Assembly: GCF_000238915.1 (NCBI RefSeq)
Contig: NZ_BAEG01000096.1
Span: 1 to 49,031 of the forward strand
From: Arthrobacter globiformis NBRC 12137
Lineage (GTDB): Bacteria; Actinomycetota; Actinomycetes; Actinomycetales; Micrococcaceae
Length of the DNA stretch: 49,031 nucleotides
Reading direction: 5' to 3'
How positions within the stretch are numbered: the stretch's first letter is position 1; the number at the start of each line of letters is the position of its first letter. The notes below the pieces were generated by a model, which saw nothing but the letters and a program-made list of their open reading frames with translations, searched no databases and was not told the origin of the DNA. This document shows positions 7,333-15,368 of this stretch, piece after piece. Made by a program: the position numbers and the translations under genes.

Positions 7333-7509
7333 CTTTGCTGTGCGGGCCTCCTGCGCCGCCCGGTGCCGCCCCGCGCTCCGTCCGGACGCCAACCGCGCCG
7401 GCGTGTCCTGGCTCACGCATAAGCCAAGGGTCCGCAATCCGTCAATTAGACTGGGTGGCGGGCAAGCAGCCGCCCACGCGCACCCCAGCAGTCCAGAGGT
7501 GGTAATCGA

Positions 7510-9186
7510 GTGCCCAGCAGCAGTATCCCGCGCCGTACGGCCCTCAAGACCGGCGCCGTCCTTCTGGGCCTGTCCCTCACTTCCTGTACGAGCGAAGCCG
7601 AGCCCACGCCGTCGTCCGCTGCGGCGAGCACCACAACGGCCGCCGCAGCCCCTTCCGAGACCTTTACGTTCGGCACGGCCTCGCAGCCTCTGAGCCTGGA
7701 TCCCGCCCTGGCCAACGACGTCGAGTCGCAGCGGGTCACCCGGCAGGTGCTGGAGGGCCTGGTGGGCGTCGACCAGACAACGGGCGAGCCCACGCCGCTG
7801 CTGGCAACGGCATGGGCGGAAGCAGCCGACGGCCTGTCCTACACATTCACCCTTCGCCCCGGCGTCAGGTTTCACGATGGCTCCCCGTTCAACGCCGACG
7901 CCGTCTGCACCAATTTCGACCGCTGGTTCAACTTTTCCGAGGCGCTGCGGAAGCAGGCTCCGGGAGCCACCTTCAAGGGAGTGTTCAAGGAACACGCCGA
8001 CCATGCCGAGCTGTCCGTCTTCAAATCCTGCACCGCCCTGTCGGCCCTGCGGGTGCGGATCCGCCTCACCGAGCGCTTCACAGGCTTCCTCCAGGCCCTG
8101 ACACTTCCCGCGTTTGCCATGTCCTCCCCCAAGGCACTCGCCGCGGGTAAGGCCGACCAGCTCAGCCTTAGGCGCGGGAGCCAGGCACTTTCCGCCTACG
8201 CCACCCACCCTGTGGGCACCGGCCCCTTCCGCTTCTCCGCGTGGAACAGCGCGGGCGTCACCCTTACGGACAACAAGGACTACTGGGGCACCCGGGGACA
8301 GATTGCCACCCTCCAGTTCGTGACCTACGACCACCCGCAGACGCGGCTGCAGGCCCTGCTGGACGGCAGGATCGACGGCTATGACGCCGTGACGGTGGGG
8401 AACTTCGACCAGCTCGTCAAACGCGGCAAGCAGATCATCCAGCGGGACCCCTTCTCTGTGATGTATCTGGGCATGAACCAGGAAATTCCCGTGCTGAAGG
8501 ACCTCAAGGTCCGCCAGGCCATCGAACTGGCCATCGACAAAGACACGCTGATCAGGCGCTTCTTCATCGACAACACGGCCCAGGCCTCACAGTTCGTTCC
8601 GCCCAAGCTGAGCGGCTTCAACAACAACGCACCCGCGCTGGGCCACGATCCAAGCAAAGCGAAGGAACTCCTGGCAGAGGCCGGCTACAAGGGCCAGGCC
8701 CTGAAGTTCTACTACCCCATGAATGTCACGCGGCCCTACCTGCCCACGCCGGAGAAGGTCTACGCGGAGCTCAGCCGCCAGCTCACGGCAGTCGGACTGA
8801 ACATCCAGCCCGTCCCCGTGGACTGGACGGACGGCTACCTGCAGAAGGTTAAGAACCCCGGCGACCATGCCCTGCACCTGCTCGGCTGGAACGGCTCCTA
8901 CGCCGACGCGGACAACTTCCTGGCGCCGCTCTTCGGCGAGAAGAACGGCGAGTTCGGCTACCAGGACCCGCAGGTGTTCTCCAAGATCGACCGCGCCCGC
9001 GGACTCCCGGACGGCCAGGAGCGCACGCAGCAGTACCAGACAATCAACGCCCAGATCGCGGAGTCGCTGCCCGCCGTGCCCATTGCTTTCCCGATCTCCG
9101 CCCTGGCCCTGTCCGACCGGGTGATCAGCTATCCCGCCTCGCCGGTATTAAATGAAGTTTTCACGAAGGTCCAGCTGAGGCCTTGA
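7510..9186 (+). CDS. ABC transporter substrate-binding lipoprotein, family 5 (peptide/opine/nickel type)
   Basis: Extracellular solute-binding protein of 558 residues, SBP_bac_5 family. Start GTG 7510 with AGAGGTGG about 7 nt upstream. The N-terminus has twin arginines (IPRRTALKTG) before a hydrophobic core and the lipobox LTSC, so export may be by Tat with lipid anchoring. Family landmarks: SLDPALANDVESQRVTRQVLEGL near the start of the mature part, YTFTLRPGVRFHDGSPFNADAV, and LKVRQAIELAIDKD. No permease or ATPase lies nearby, so it is an orphan binding protein relying on components elsewhere. A TAGACT -10 is at 7447-7452. Substrate unknown. Confidence 0.93.
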   Translation: MPSSSIPRRTALKTGAVLLGLSLTSCTSEAEPTPSSAAASTTTAAAAPSETFTFGTASQPLSLDPALANDVESQRVTRQVLEGLVGVDQTTGEPTPLLATAWAEAADGLSYTFTLRPGVRFHDGSPFNADAVCTNFDRWFNFSEALRKQAPGATFKGVFKEHADHAELSVFKSCTALSALRVRIRLTERFTGFLQALTLPAFAMSSPKALAAGKADQLSLRRGSQALSAYATHPVGTGPFRFSAWNSAGVTLTDNKDYWGTRGQIATLQFVTYDHPQTRLQALLDGRIDGYDAVTVGNFDQLVKRGKQIIQRDPFSVMYLGMNQEIPVLKDLKVRQAIELAIDKDTLIRRFFIDNTAQASQFVPPKLSGFNNNAPALGHDPSKAKELLAEAGYKGQALKFYYPMNVTRPYLPTPEKVYAELSRQLTAVGLNIQPVPVDWTDGYLQKVKNPGDHALHLLGWNGSYADADNFLAPLFGEKNGEFGYQDPQVFSKIDRARGLPDGQERTQQYQTINAQIAESLPAVPIAFPISALALSDRVISYPASPVLNEVFTKVQLRP

Positions 9187-9263
9187 CGCCGGGGCGCAAT
9201 TTCAGTTAGAGGGCGGTGCAGGGATATTCTGTGACAGCCAGAGCCGCCTACGGGAGACTGATT

Positions 9264-10769
9264 GTGACCTTCATTTCCAAGACCCAACATGCCGACGTCG
9301 TCCTCATTGGCGGCGGCATCATGAGCGCCACGCTGGGTGCTTTCATCAAGCAGCTCGAACCCAACTGGACCATTTCCCTGTTCGAGCGGCTCGACGAGGC
9401 CGGCCTGGAGAGCTCAGGACCGTGGAACAACGCCGGCACCGGACACGCCGCGCTGTGTGAGCTTAACTACTCCCCCGCAGCCAAAGACGGCTCGGTCAAT
9501 CCTGCCAAGGCACTGCACATCAACGAGCAGTACCAGCTGTCCCGCCAGTTCTGGTCCCATCTGGTGGACAACTCCCTGATCGGCTCCCCCAAGGGTTTCA
9601 TCAACACCGTTCCGCACATGAGCTTCGTCATCGGCGATGACAACTCGAACTTCCTCAAGACCCGGTACAACGCGCTCAAGGAGCACACCCTGTTCCGGAG
9701 CATGGAGTACTCCGAGGACTTCGCGCAGATCGCCAAGTGGGCGCCGCTGATCGTCAAGGGCCGCGACACCAAGCAGCGCGTCGCCGCCACCCGCGCCGCC
9801 GAAGGTACCGACGTCGACTTCGGTGCCCTGACCCGTGAGCTCACCGGCTACCTGGCCAACAACGGCGTCGAAATCAACTACGGCCACAACGTCACCGATG
9901 TCCGCAGGGCGTCCGACGGCGGCTGGGACCTTTCGCTCAAGCACCCCGCTTCCGGTGAGCGCGGCAGCATCCGGGCCAAGTTCGTCTTCGTCGGCGCGGG
10001 CGGCGGAGCGCTGCACCTGCTGCAGGCTTCCGGCATCCCGGAGAGCAAGGGCTTCGGCGGGTTCCCGGTCTCCGGCCAGTTCTTCCGCTGCACGGATCCG
10101 TCCCTCGCATCCCAGCACAACGCCAAGGTCTACGGCCAGGCTTCCGTCGGCGCGCCGCCCATGTCGGTGCCGCACCTGGACACCCGCTACGTCAACGGCA
10201 AGCGCTCCCTGCTGTTCGGCCCGTACGCCGGCTTCTCCACGAACTTCCTGAAGAACGGCAGCTACCTGGATCTCCCGCTGTCCATCCGGCCGAGCAACAT
10301 CATCCCGATGCTCGCCGTGGCCAAGGACAACATGGACCTGACCGCCTACCTGGTCAAAGAGGTGGCCAAGCGCCACGGTGACAAGGTGGAGGCGCTGCGC
10401 GAGTACTACCCCGAGGCCAAGGACGGCGACTGGGAACTCATCACCGCCGGCCAGCGTGTGCAGATCATCAAGAAGGATCCGAAGAAGGGCGGTGTGCTGC
10501 AGTTCGGAACCGAGGTGATTGCCGCCCGCGACGGTTCCATCGGCGCGCTCCTCGGCGCTTCACCGGGAGCCTCCACGGCCGTGCCCATCATGATCGAGCT
10601 CCTGCAGAAGTCCTTCCCCAAGAACTTCAAGGGCTGGCAGTCCAAGCTCAAGGAAATGATGCCGGGCTACGGCGTCAAGCTCAACGAAAATCCGGAGCTG
10701 GCGGCGGAACTCGAGAAGGCCACCGCCAAGAGCCTCCAGCTGGAAGCATCGCCCGCAGTCCAGCGATGA
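9264..10769 (+). CDS. mqo: Malate:quinone oxidoreductase
   Basis: Membrane-associated FAD enzyme of 501 residues that oxidises malate to oxaloacetate and passes electrons to the quinone pool (TCA cycle and respiratory chain). GTG 9264 is chosen: GGGAGA is 7 nt upstream and the product begins MTFISKTQHADVVLIGGGIMSATLG, with the FAD-binding GGGIMS at about residues 17-22. ESSGPWNNAGTGHAALCELNYSP is typical of Mqo, and length matches. A TATTCT at 9225-9230 may be its -10. The stop codon lies inside a 14-bp tandem duplication. Confidence 0.96.
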   Translation: MTFISKTQHADVVLIGGGIMSATLGAFIKQLEPNWTISLFERLDEAGLESSGPWNNAGTGHAALCELNYSPAAKDGSVNPAKALHINEQYQLSRQFWSHLVDNSLIGSPKGFINTVPHMSFVIGDDNSNFLKTRYNALKEHTLFRSMEYSEDFAQIAKWAPLIVKGRDTKQRVAATRAAEGTDVDFGALTRELTGYLANNGVEINYGHNVTDVRRASDGGWDLSLKHPASGERGSIRAKFVFVGAGGGALHLLQASGIPESKGFGGFPVSGQFFRCTDPSLASQHNAKVYGQASVGAPPMSVPHLDTRYVNGKRSLLFGPYAGFSTNFLKNGSYLDLPLSIRPSNIIPMLAVAKDNMDLTAYLVKEVAKRHGDKVEALREYYPEAKDGDWELITAGQRVQIIKKDPKKGGVLQFGTEVIAARDGSIGALLGASPGASTAVPIMIELLQKSFPKNFKGWQSKLKEMMPGYGVKLNENPELAAELEKATAKSLQLEASPAVQR

Positions 10770-10785
10770 CCGTCCAGCGCTGACC
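10758..10785 (+). repeat. 14-bp tandem duplication spanning the mqo stop codon
   Basis: GTCCAGCGATGACC (10758-10771) is immediately repeated as GTCCAGCGCTGACC (10772-10785). The first copy holds the last codons and TGA stop of mqo. One mismatch. Confidence 0.75.
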
Positions 10786-10847
10786 CGGCGCGGGTTGCGG
10801 CAGGCACCACCGAAGGCACACAGTCCGTCGACCCAGGAGATCAAGCG

Positions 10848-13800
10848 ATGTTCCGGCTGGCCCACCTATCCCTCGGGAACCGCGCACTCATCGCGCTGAT
10901 CACCATCTTCGCCTCGGTGTTCGGCGTGATCACCATGTCCTCGCTGAAGCAGGAACTCATTCCCTCGATTGAGTTCCCGCGGATCACGGTGATCACGTCG
11001 ATGCCCGGGGCGTCGCCCGAGGTGGTGGACAAGCAGGTCAGCCGGCCGCTGGAGACCGCGCTGAACGGCGTCGAAGGCCTGGAGTCGACGTCGTCCACGT
11101 CCCGCAATGGGGTCTCGCAGATCAGCCTGGTGTTCACCTACGGTTCCAACCTGGACCGGGCCCGGAACCAGATCGACCGGGCGATCTCCAACGCCAAGCG
11201 CACGCTGCCCGACGAAGTCCAGCCCCAGGCCATGGCGGGCAGCATCAGCGACTTCCCGATCGTCTTCCTCGCCGTCTCCTCCGACAAGCCGCTCAGTGAG
11301 CTGAACACGGACCTCCAGCGCCTGTCGGTACCGAGGCTGCAAAAGCTCGACGGCGTCCGCGGCGCCGACGTGACGGGCGGCGCCAGCCGGCACATCCTCA
11401 TCCAGCCGAAGGCGGCCAGGATGGCCGCCGGCGGTGCCAGCGTCCAGTCCCTGCGGAACGCCCTGACCAACAACGGTGATCTTGTCCCGGCGGGCACCAT
11501 CGAGGAAAAGGGCCAGAGCCTCTCCCTGCAGATCGGCAGCCCGGTCGACTCTGTAGCCGCCGTCAAGGCGCTGCCGCTCAGCGGGGCCAACGCCGGCACC
11601 ACCATCGGCTCCGTGGCCGACGTCAGCATCAAGGATGACGCCCGGACGTCCATCACCAGGACAAACGGCCGCGAAACGCTTGCCATTTCCGTGACGAAGA
11701 AGCCCGAGGGCGACACCGTCGCGATCTCGCACGCGGTGAAGGAATTGCTTCCGCAGCTCGAGGCGGAGCTCGGCTCGGACGCCAAGTTCACCGCCGTCTT
11801 CGACCAGGCACCCTTCATCGAGAAGTCCATCAAGGACCTCACCACGGAAGGCCTCCTGGGACTCGGTTTCGCGGTGGCCGTCATTCTCCTCTTCCTCATG
11901 TCCGTCCGCTCCACCCTGGTCACCGCCGTCTCCATTCCGCTGTCGCTGCTCATCACCTTCATCGGCCTCTCCGGTACGGGATATTCGCTGAACATCCTCA
12001 CACTCGGGGCGCTGACCATCGCCATCGGCCGGGTGGTGGACGACTCGATCGTGGTGATCGAGAACATCAAGCGGCATCTGAGCTACGGCGAAGCCAAGCT
12101 CACCGCCATCCTCACCTCTATCCGTGAAGTTGCGGGTGCCATCACGGCATCCACACTGACCACCGTGGCCGTCTTCCTCCCGATCGCCTTCGTGGGCGAG
12201 CTCGCAGGCGAACTGTTCCGTCCGTTCGCCCTGACGGTCACCATTGCGCTGCTCTCCTCGCTCCTGGTGTCCCTGACCATCGTTCCCGTGCTCGCGTACT
12301 GGTTCCTGAAGAGCCCCGCAACCGGAGGCGGCGCCGAGGCCCCGCTGTCCGCCGCGGAGGTCCAGGCGCAGGCGCACGAGGCCGAGCAGCGCAGCATCCT
12401 CCAGCGCGGCTACCTGCCCGTGCTGAACAAGACCCAGAAGCACCCGGTGCTCACCCTGGTCGCCGCTGTCCTGGTCCTCGGCGGGACCGCCGCCATGACG
12501 CCGCTTCTCGCCACCGACCTTCTGGGACGCTCAGGCGAGAACAGCATGACGGTGAAGCAGGAACTTCCGGCCGGCACGAGCCTTGAAGACACCAGCGCCG
12601 CGGCCCGGAAGGTCGAGGACGTGCTCCTTGGCATCGACGGAATCAGGGACGTCCAGGTGACCTCCGGCAATGCGCAGGCGGGCTTCACCGCGCTGACGTC
12701 CTCCGGTGCCTCCAATTCCTCGTTCACGGTTGTCACCGACGAAAAAACGAACCAGGGCAAGCTGCAGGAGACCGTCCGCAGCGAACTGGCGACGGCAGGT
12801 GCTGCGGGCAAAATCTCCGTCGGCTCCCAGCAGGGCGGCTTCGGGACGTCCTCCACGGTGGACATCACCCTGAAGGCAGCGACCTCCGAAGACCTGAGGA
12901 AGGCCAGCGACGCCATGGTGAAGGCCATGACGGGAGTTCCCGGAAGCAGCGAGGTGACCACAAACCTCGCCTCCAGCCAGCCTGTGGTGCAGGTCAAGGT
13001 GGACCGGGCCGAGGCCGTTGCCGCGGGCCTGACCGAAGAGCAGGTGGCCGGTGTCCTGGCCTCGACCATCAGCCCCGTCCCCGCGGGCACGGTGCGCATC
13101 GACACGGACGATTTCCCCGTCCAGATCGGTGAAGGGAAACGCTTCACCAGTATCGCCGCCGTCCGCGACATCCCGCTCCCAACCGCCTCCGGCCCGGTCC
13201 CGCTCAGCCGGATTGCCGCCGTCGAACAGGTCGATGTCCCCCTTTCCATCACCTCCAGCAACGGCCAGCGGACCGCGCAGGTGTCCGTCACGCCGTCGGG
13301 ATCCAACCTGGGCGCCGTCAGCGCCGAGGTGCAGCAGCGCCTCAAAGCCGTGGACCTGCCGGCCGGGGTGACCGCGGAGATCGGCGGTGCCACCACCCAG
13401 CAGGCAGAATCGTTCCGGCAGCTCGGCCTTGCACTGCTGGCCGCCATCGCCATCGTCTATGTGATCATGGTGGCGACGTTCAAGTCCCTGGTCCAGCCGC
13501 TGATCCTCCTCGTTTCGGTGCCGTTCGCCGCCACCGGAGCGGTTGCCCTGCTTCTGGTCACGCAGGTGCCGCTGGGACTGCCGTCGCTGATCGGCATGCT
13601 GATGCTCGTGGGCATTGTGGTCACCAACGCGATCGTGCTGATCGACCTCATCAACCAGTACCGGAAACCGCGCGGCGGCAAACCGGGGATGAGCGTGGCC
13701 GACGCCATCACCCACGGTGCCCGGCAGCGGCTCCGCCCCATCCTGATGACCGCACTGGCCACGGTCTTCGCGCTGACCCCCATGGCCCTCGGCATGACGG

Positions 13801-14066
13801 GCGGCGGCGGGTTCATATCGCAGCCGCTGGCCATCGTGGTGATCGGCGGGCTGGTCTCGTCCACGGCGCTCACGCTGGTGCTCGTCCCGGTGCTGTACCG
13901 GCTGGTGGAGGGGCGGAAGGAGAAGAAGGAGCTCATGCGCCAGCTCAAGGAACGGCCCGACTTCTCCGCCGCCGAGGACGACGTCGATGCCGAGTTCGCT
14001 GACTGGACCACCGGCATGGTGCCCAAGCTCAGCGGCCGCCGCGCCGCCCCCGGCTCCCCCGACTGA
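10848..14066 (+). CDS. RND efflux permease, HAE1/SwrC (AcrB-like) family
   Basis: Proton-driven exporter of 1072 residues, the full length of AcrB-type pumps. ATG 10848 has AGGAGA 7 nt upstream. Layout: TM1 near residues 11-30, a periplasmic-type porter loop to about 330, a block of TM2-6 around 335-485, then TM7, a second loop and TM8-12 to about 1025. The proton-relay aspartates D398 and D399 lie in TM4 (GRVVDDSIVVIENI). The charged C-terminal tail is cytoplasmic. No membrane-fusion protein or outer-membrane partner is adjacent, as for Bacillus SwrC, which works alone. Substrates could be surfactants, drugs or lipids. Its stop is inside a 29-bp tandem duplication. Confidence 0.93.
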   Translation: MFRLAHLSLGNRALIALITIFASVFGVITMSSLKQELIPSIEFPRITVITSMPGASPEVVDKQVSRPLETALNGVEGLESTSSTSRNGVSQISLVFTYGSNLDRARNQIDRAISNAKRTLPDEVQPQAMAGSISDFPIVFLAVSSDKPLSELNTDLQRLSVPRLQKLDGVRGADVTGGASRHILIQPKAARMAAGGASVQSLRNALTNNGDLVPAGTIEEKGQSLSLQIGSPVDSVAAVKALPLSGANAGTTIGSVADVSIKDDARTSITRTNGRETLAISVTKKPEGDTVAISHAVKELLPQLEAELGSDAKFTAVFDQAPFIEKSIKDLTTEGLLGLGFAVAVILLFLMSVRSTLVTAVSIPLSLLITFIGLSGTGYSLNILTLGALTIAIGRVVDDSIVVIENIKRHLSYGEAKLTAILTSIREVAGAITASTLTTVAVFLPIAFVGELAGELFRPFALTVTIALLSSLLVSLTIVPVLAYWFLKSPATGGGAEAPLSAAEVQAQAHEAEQRSILQRGYLPVLNKTQKHPVLTLVAAVLVLGGTAAMTPLLATDLLGRSGENSMTVKQELPAGTSLEDTSAAARKVEDVLLGIDGIRDVQVTSGNAQAGFTALTSSGASNSSFTVVTDEKTNQGKLQETVRSELATAGAAGKISVGSQQGGFGTSSTVDITLKAATSEDLRKASDAMVKAMTGVPGSSEVTTNLASSQPVVQVKVDRAEAVAAGLTEEQVAGVLASTISPVPAGTVRIDTDDFPVQIGEGKRFTSIAAVRDIPLPTASGPVPLSRIAAVEQVDVPLSITSSNGQRTAQVSVTPSGSNLGAVSAEVQQRLKAVDLPAGVTAEIGGATTQQAESFRQLGLALLAAIAIVYVIMVATFKSLVQPLILLVSVPFAATGAVALLLVTQVPLGLPSLIGMLMLVGIVVTNAIVLIDLINQYRKPRGGKPGMSVADAITHGARQRLRPILMTALATVFALTPMALGMTGGGGFISQPLAIVVIGGLVSSTALTLVLVPVLYRLVEGRKEKKELMRQLKERPDFSAAEDDVDAEFADWTTGMVPKLSGRRAAPGSPD

Positions 14067-14118
14067 CCCCTCCTCATCCCTTCCTCCCCGACTGACCCCG
14101 CCTCATCCCTTCCTCCCC
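14061..14118 (+). repeat. 29-bp tandem duplication spanning the RND gene stop codon
   Basis: Two adjacent 29-bp copies (14061-14089, 14090-14118) differ at one base (T/G at position 11). The first copy contains the last codon and TGA (14064-14066) of the RND gene. The second ends 1 bp before palindromic repeat copy A. Confidence 0.85.
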
Positions 14119-14119
14119 A

Positions 14120-14185
14120 CCCAACTAGGTAGCAGCAGGGGGCCTTCCCAGCGCTGGGAACGCCCTCAGCTGCTACCTAGTTGGG
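14120..14185. repeat. Palindromic intergenic repeat, copy A
   Basis: A 66-nt hairpin. Perfect 17-bp outer arms (14120-14136 and 14169-14185; CCCAACTAGGTAGCAGC / GCTGCTACCTAGTTGGG) enclose an inner stem ending TTCCCAGC-GCTGGGAA. Related to copies B (15196-15252) and C (27852-27915). Lies 54 bp after the RND stop and 64 bp before the nuclease-like gene. No known family name is recalled. Confidence 0.85.
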
Positions 14186-14248
14186 GTGACTGCCGGGTTG
14201 CCTGTGGATAACTCAATTCCAGGCTCCGGTTTTTGGAACGATGGGGCC

Positions 14249-15199
14249 ATGAAATATCCGAGCGCGTTGCCGGACCATCTCTCGGCCATTCCCTTCACCG
14301 TGAAGGAGGCACTCGACGCCGGGGTTGGCCGGGACCGGCTGAAGATCGGCGGCCTCGTGACCCCCAGCCGGGGCATCCGGATGCCTTCGCCCTCCGAAAC
14401 CCAACCGTCGACGCAGCAGCTGGCGCACCTGGCCCGGCCCCACACGCTGGTCACCGGCCTTTCGGCGGCGTCGCATGCAACCGCCTTCCTGCTGTGGGAG
14501 TTTCCCGGTTTCCTCCCCGGCGCTGATCGCCCGGGCATCCACATATCCCGCCCGGACGCGGTTGCCATCGCCCGGCGGCGGAGTGTGGTGGGCCACCGCG
14601 GGCAGTTCTTTCCCGATGAGATCGTGGAACTCGGCGGGGTGTTCGTGACCAGCAGGACCAGGACGTGGCTGGACATCGCGCGGCGGATGAGTGTCGATGA
14701 GCTGACAGTGGTGGCGGACCATCTCCTGCGCCGTCCGCGTCCTGAGTTCGAGGGGAGGTCCGCAGCCCATGCCACCCGCGACGAACTCGCCGACATGCTG
14801 GACAGACACAAGGGAACACCCGGGATCAGGAAAGCGCGTTTGGCGCTGGACCAGGCGCGTGCCGGCGCAGACTCGGCGCCCGAAACACGGCTCCGGCTTG
14901 CGCTGGCGCGCCGGGGCTTTCCCGGTGCAGACGTCAACGTGCCGGTGTCGCTGGCCGGTGGCGCCGTGCGCCAGCCCGACCTTTCCTACCCGGAGTTCCG
15001 TGTTGCGGTGGAGTACGACGGAGAGGGCCATTCGGATCCGGCGCAGGTGCTAAAGGACATCAGCCGCGACGAGGATTTCGCCGCCGCGGACTGGATCCTG
15101 GTGCGGATCGGCAAGACCCACATGGAGAACGACGCGCGGGCGGCTGTCCGCAAGGTCCGCTTGGCGCTTCTGGCGCGCGGATGGTCCCCGTCTGAGTAG
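14249..15199 (+). CDS. Predicted wHTH + Vsr/DUF559-like endonuclease-fold protein
   Basis: Protein of 316 residues from ATG 14249; an in-frame start at 14186 would add 21 residues, and neither has a strong ribosome site. Residues 10-45 (SAIPFTVKEALDAGVGRDRL then GLVTPSRGIRMP) look like the AbiEi-type winged helix found in many actinobacterial relatives. The C-terminal third has a PD-(D/E)xK/Vsr-like pattern: E212 in PETRLRLAL, D244 in QPDLSYP, E255-Y-D-G, H261, then SRDEDFAAADWILVRI. A conserved acidic/His set with this layout is usual for DUF559 proteins. Biological role unknown; nuclease activity is predicted only. It is bracketed by palindromic repeats A and B, and its TAG stop lies inside copy B. 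Confidence 0.75.
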   Translation: MKYPSALPDHLSAIPFTVKEALDAGVGRDRLKIGGLVTPSRGIRMPSPSETQPSTQQLAHLARPHTLVTGLSAASHATAFLLWEFPGFLPGADRPGIHISRPDAVAIARRRSVVGHRGQFFPDEIVELGGVFVTSRTRTWLDIARRMSVDELTVVADHLLRRPRPEFEGRSAAHATRDELADMLDRHKGTPGIRKARLALDQARAGADSAPETRLRLALARRGFPGADVNVPVSLAGGAVRQPDLSYPEFRVAVEYDGEGHSDPAQVLKDISRDEDFAAADWILVRIGKTHMENDARAAVRKVRLALLARGWSPSE

Positions 15200-15252
15200 C
15201 AGTTCAGGGCCTTCCTAGCCGTGGGAAGGCCCTGAGCTGCGACCCAGTTGGG
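15196..15252. repeat. Palindromic intergenic repeat, copy B
   Basis: Begins with GTAGCAG, in which TAG (15197-15199) is the stop of the nuclease-like gene. A perfect 12-bp stem TCAGGGCCTTCC/GGAAGGCCCTGA encloses a short loop. The right flank GCTGCGACCCAGTTGGG matches the outer arm of copies A and C, while the left outer arm is missing, replaced by coding sequence. Confidence 0.8.
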
Positions 15253-15291
15253 AGGGCGGGAATATCCTGGCGCCGGGGACGTTGAGGGCAG

Positions 15292-15322
15292 TACATGCAA
15301 ATGCATGTAAATCGGGTACACT
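15292..15322. promoter_or_regulatory. Promoter of LLM gene with 18-bp MarR-type operator
   Basis: TACATGCA-AA-TGCATGTA (15292-15309) is a perfect palindrome with 8-bp arms. TACACT (15317-15322) is a plausible -10, placing the palindrome over the -35 region. The downstream coupled MarR regulator is the natural candidate to bind here. Confidence 0.65.
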
Positions 15323-15368
15323 GTCAGTACAGGTCCGAACAACAACTTCGGCGAACGGAAGGCTCATC

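Noticed and set aside
9414..10376. 320-codon minus-strand open frame opposite mqo
   Set aside because: Antisense shadow with no ribosome site; Mqo motifs on the plus strand are complete.
14061..14118. CRISPR or satellite array
   Set aside because: Only two adjacent copies with no spacers, overlapping a stop codon; a simple tandem duplication. No cas genes in the window.
14203..14211. Replication origin suggested by a DnaA box
   Set aside because: Only a single box; no cluster, AT-rich unwinding element, dnaA or dnaN gene.
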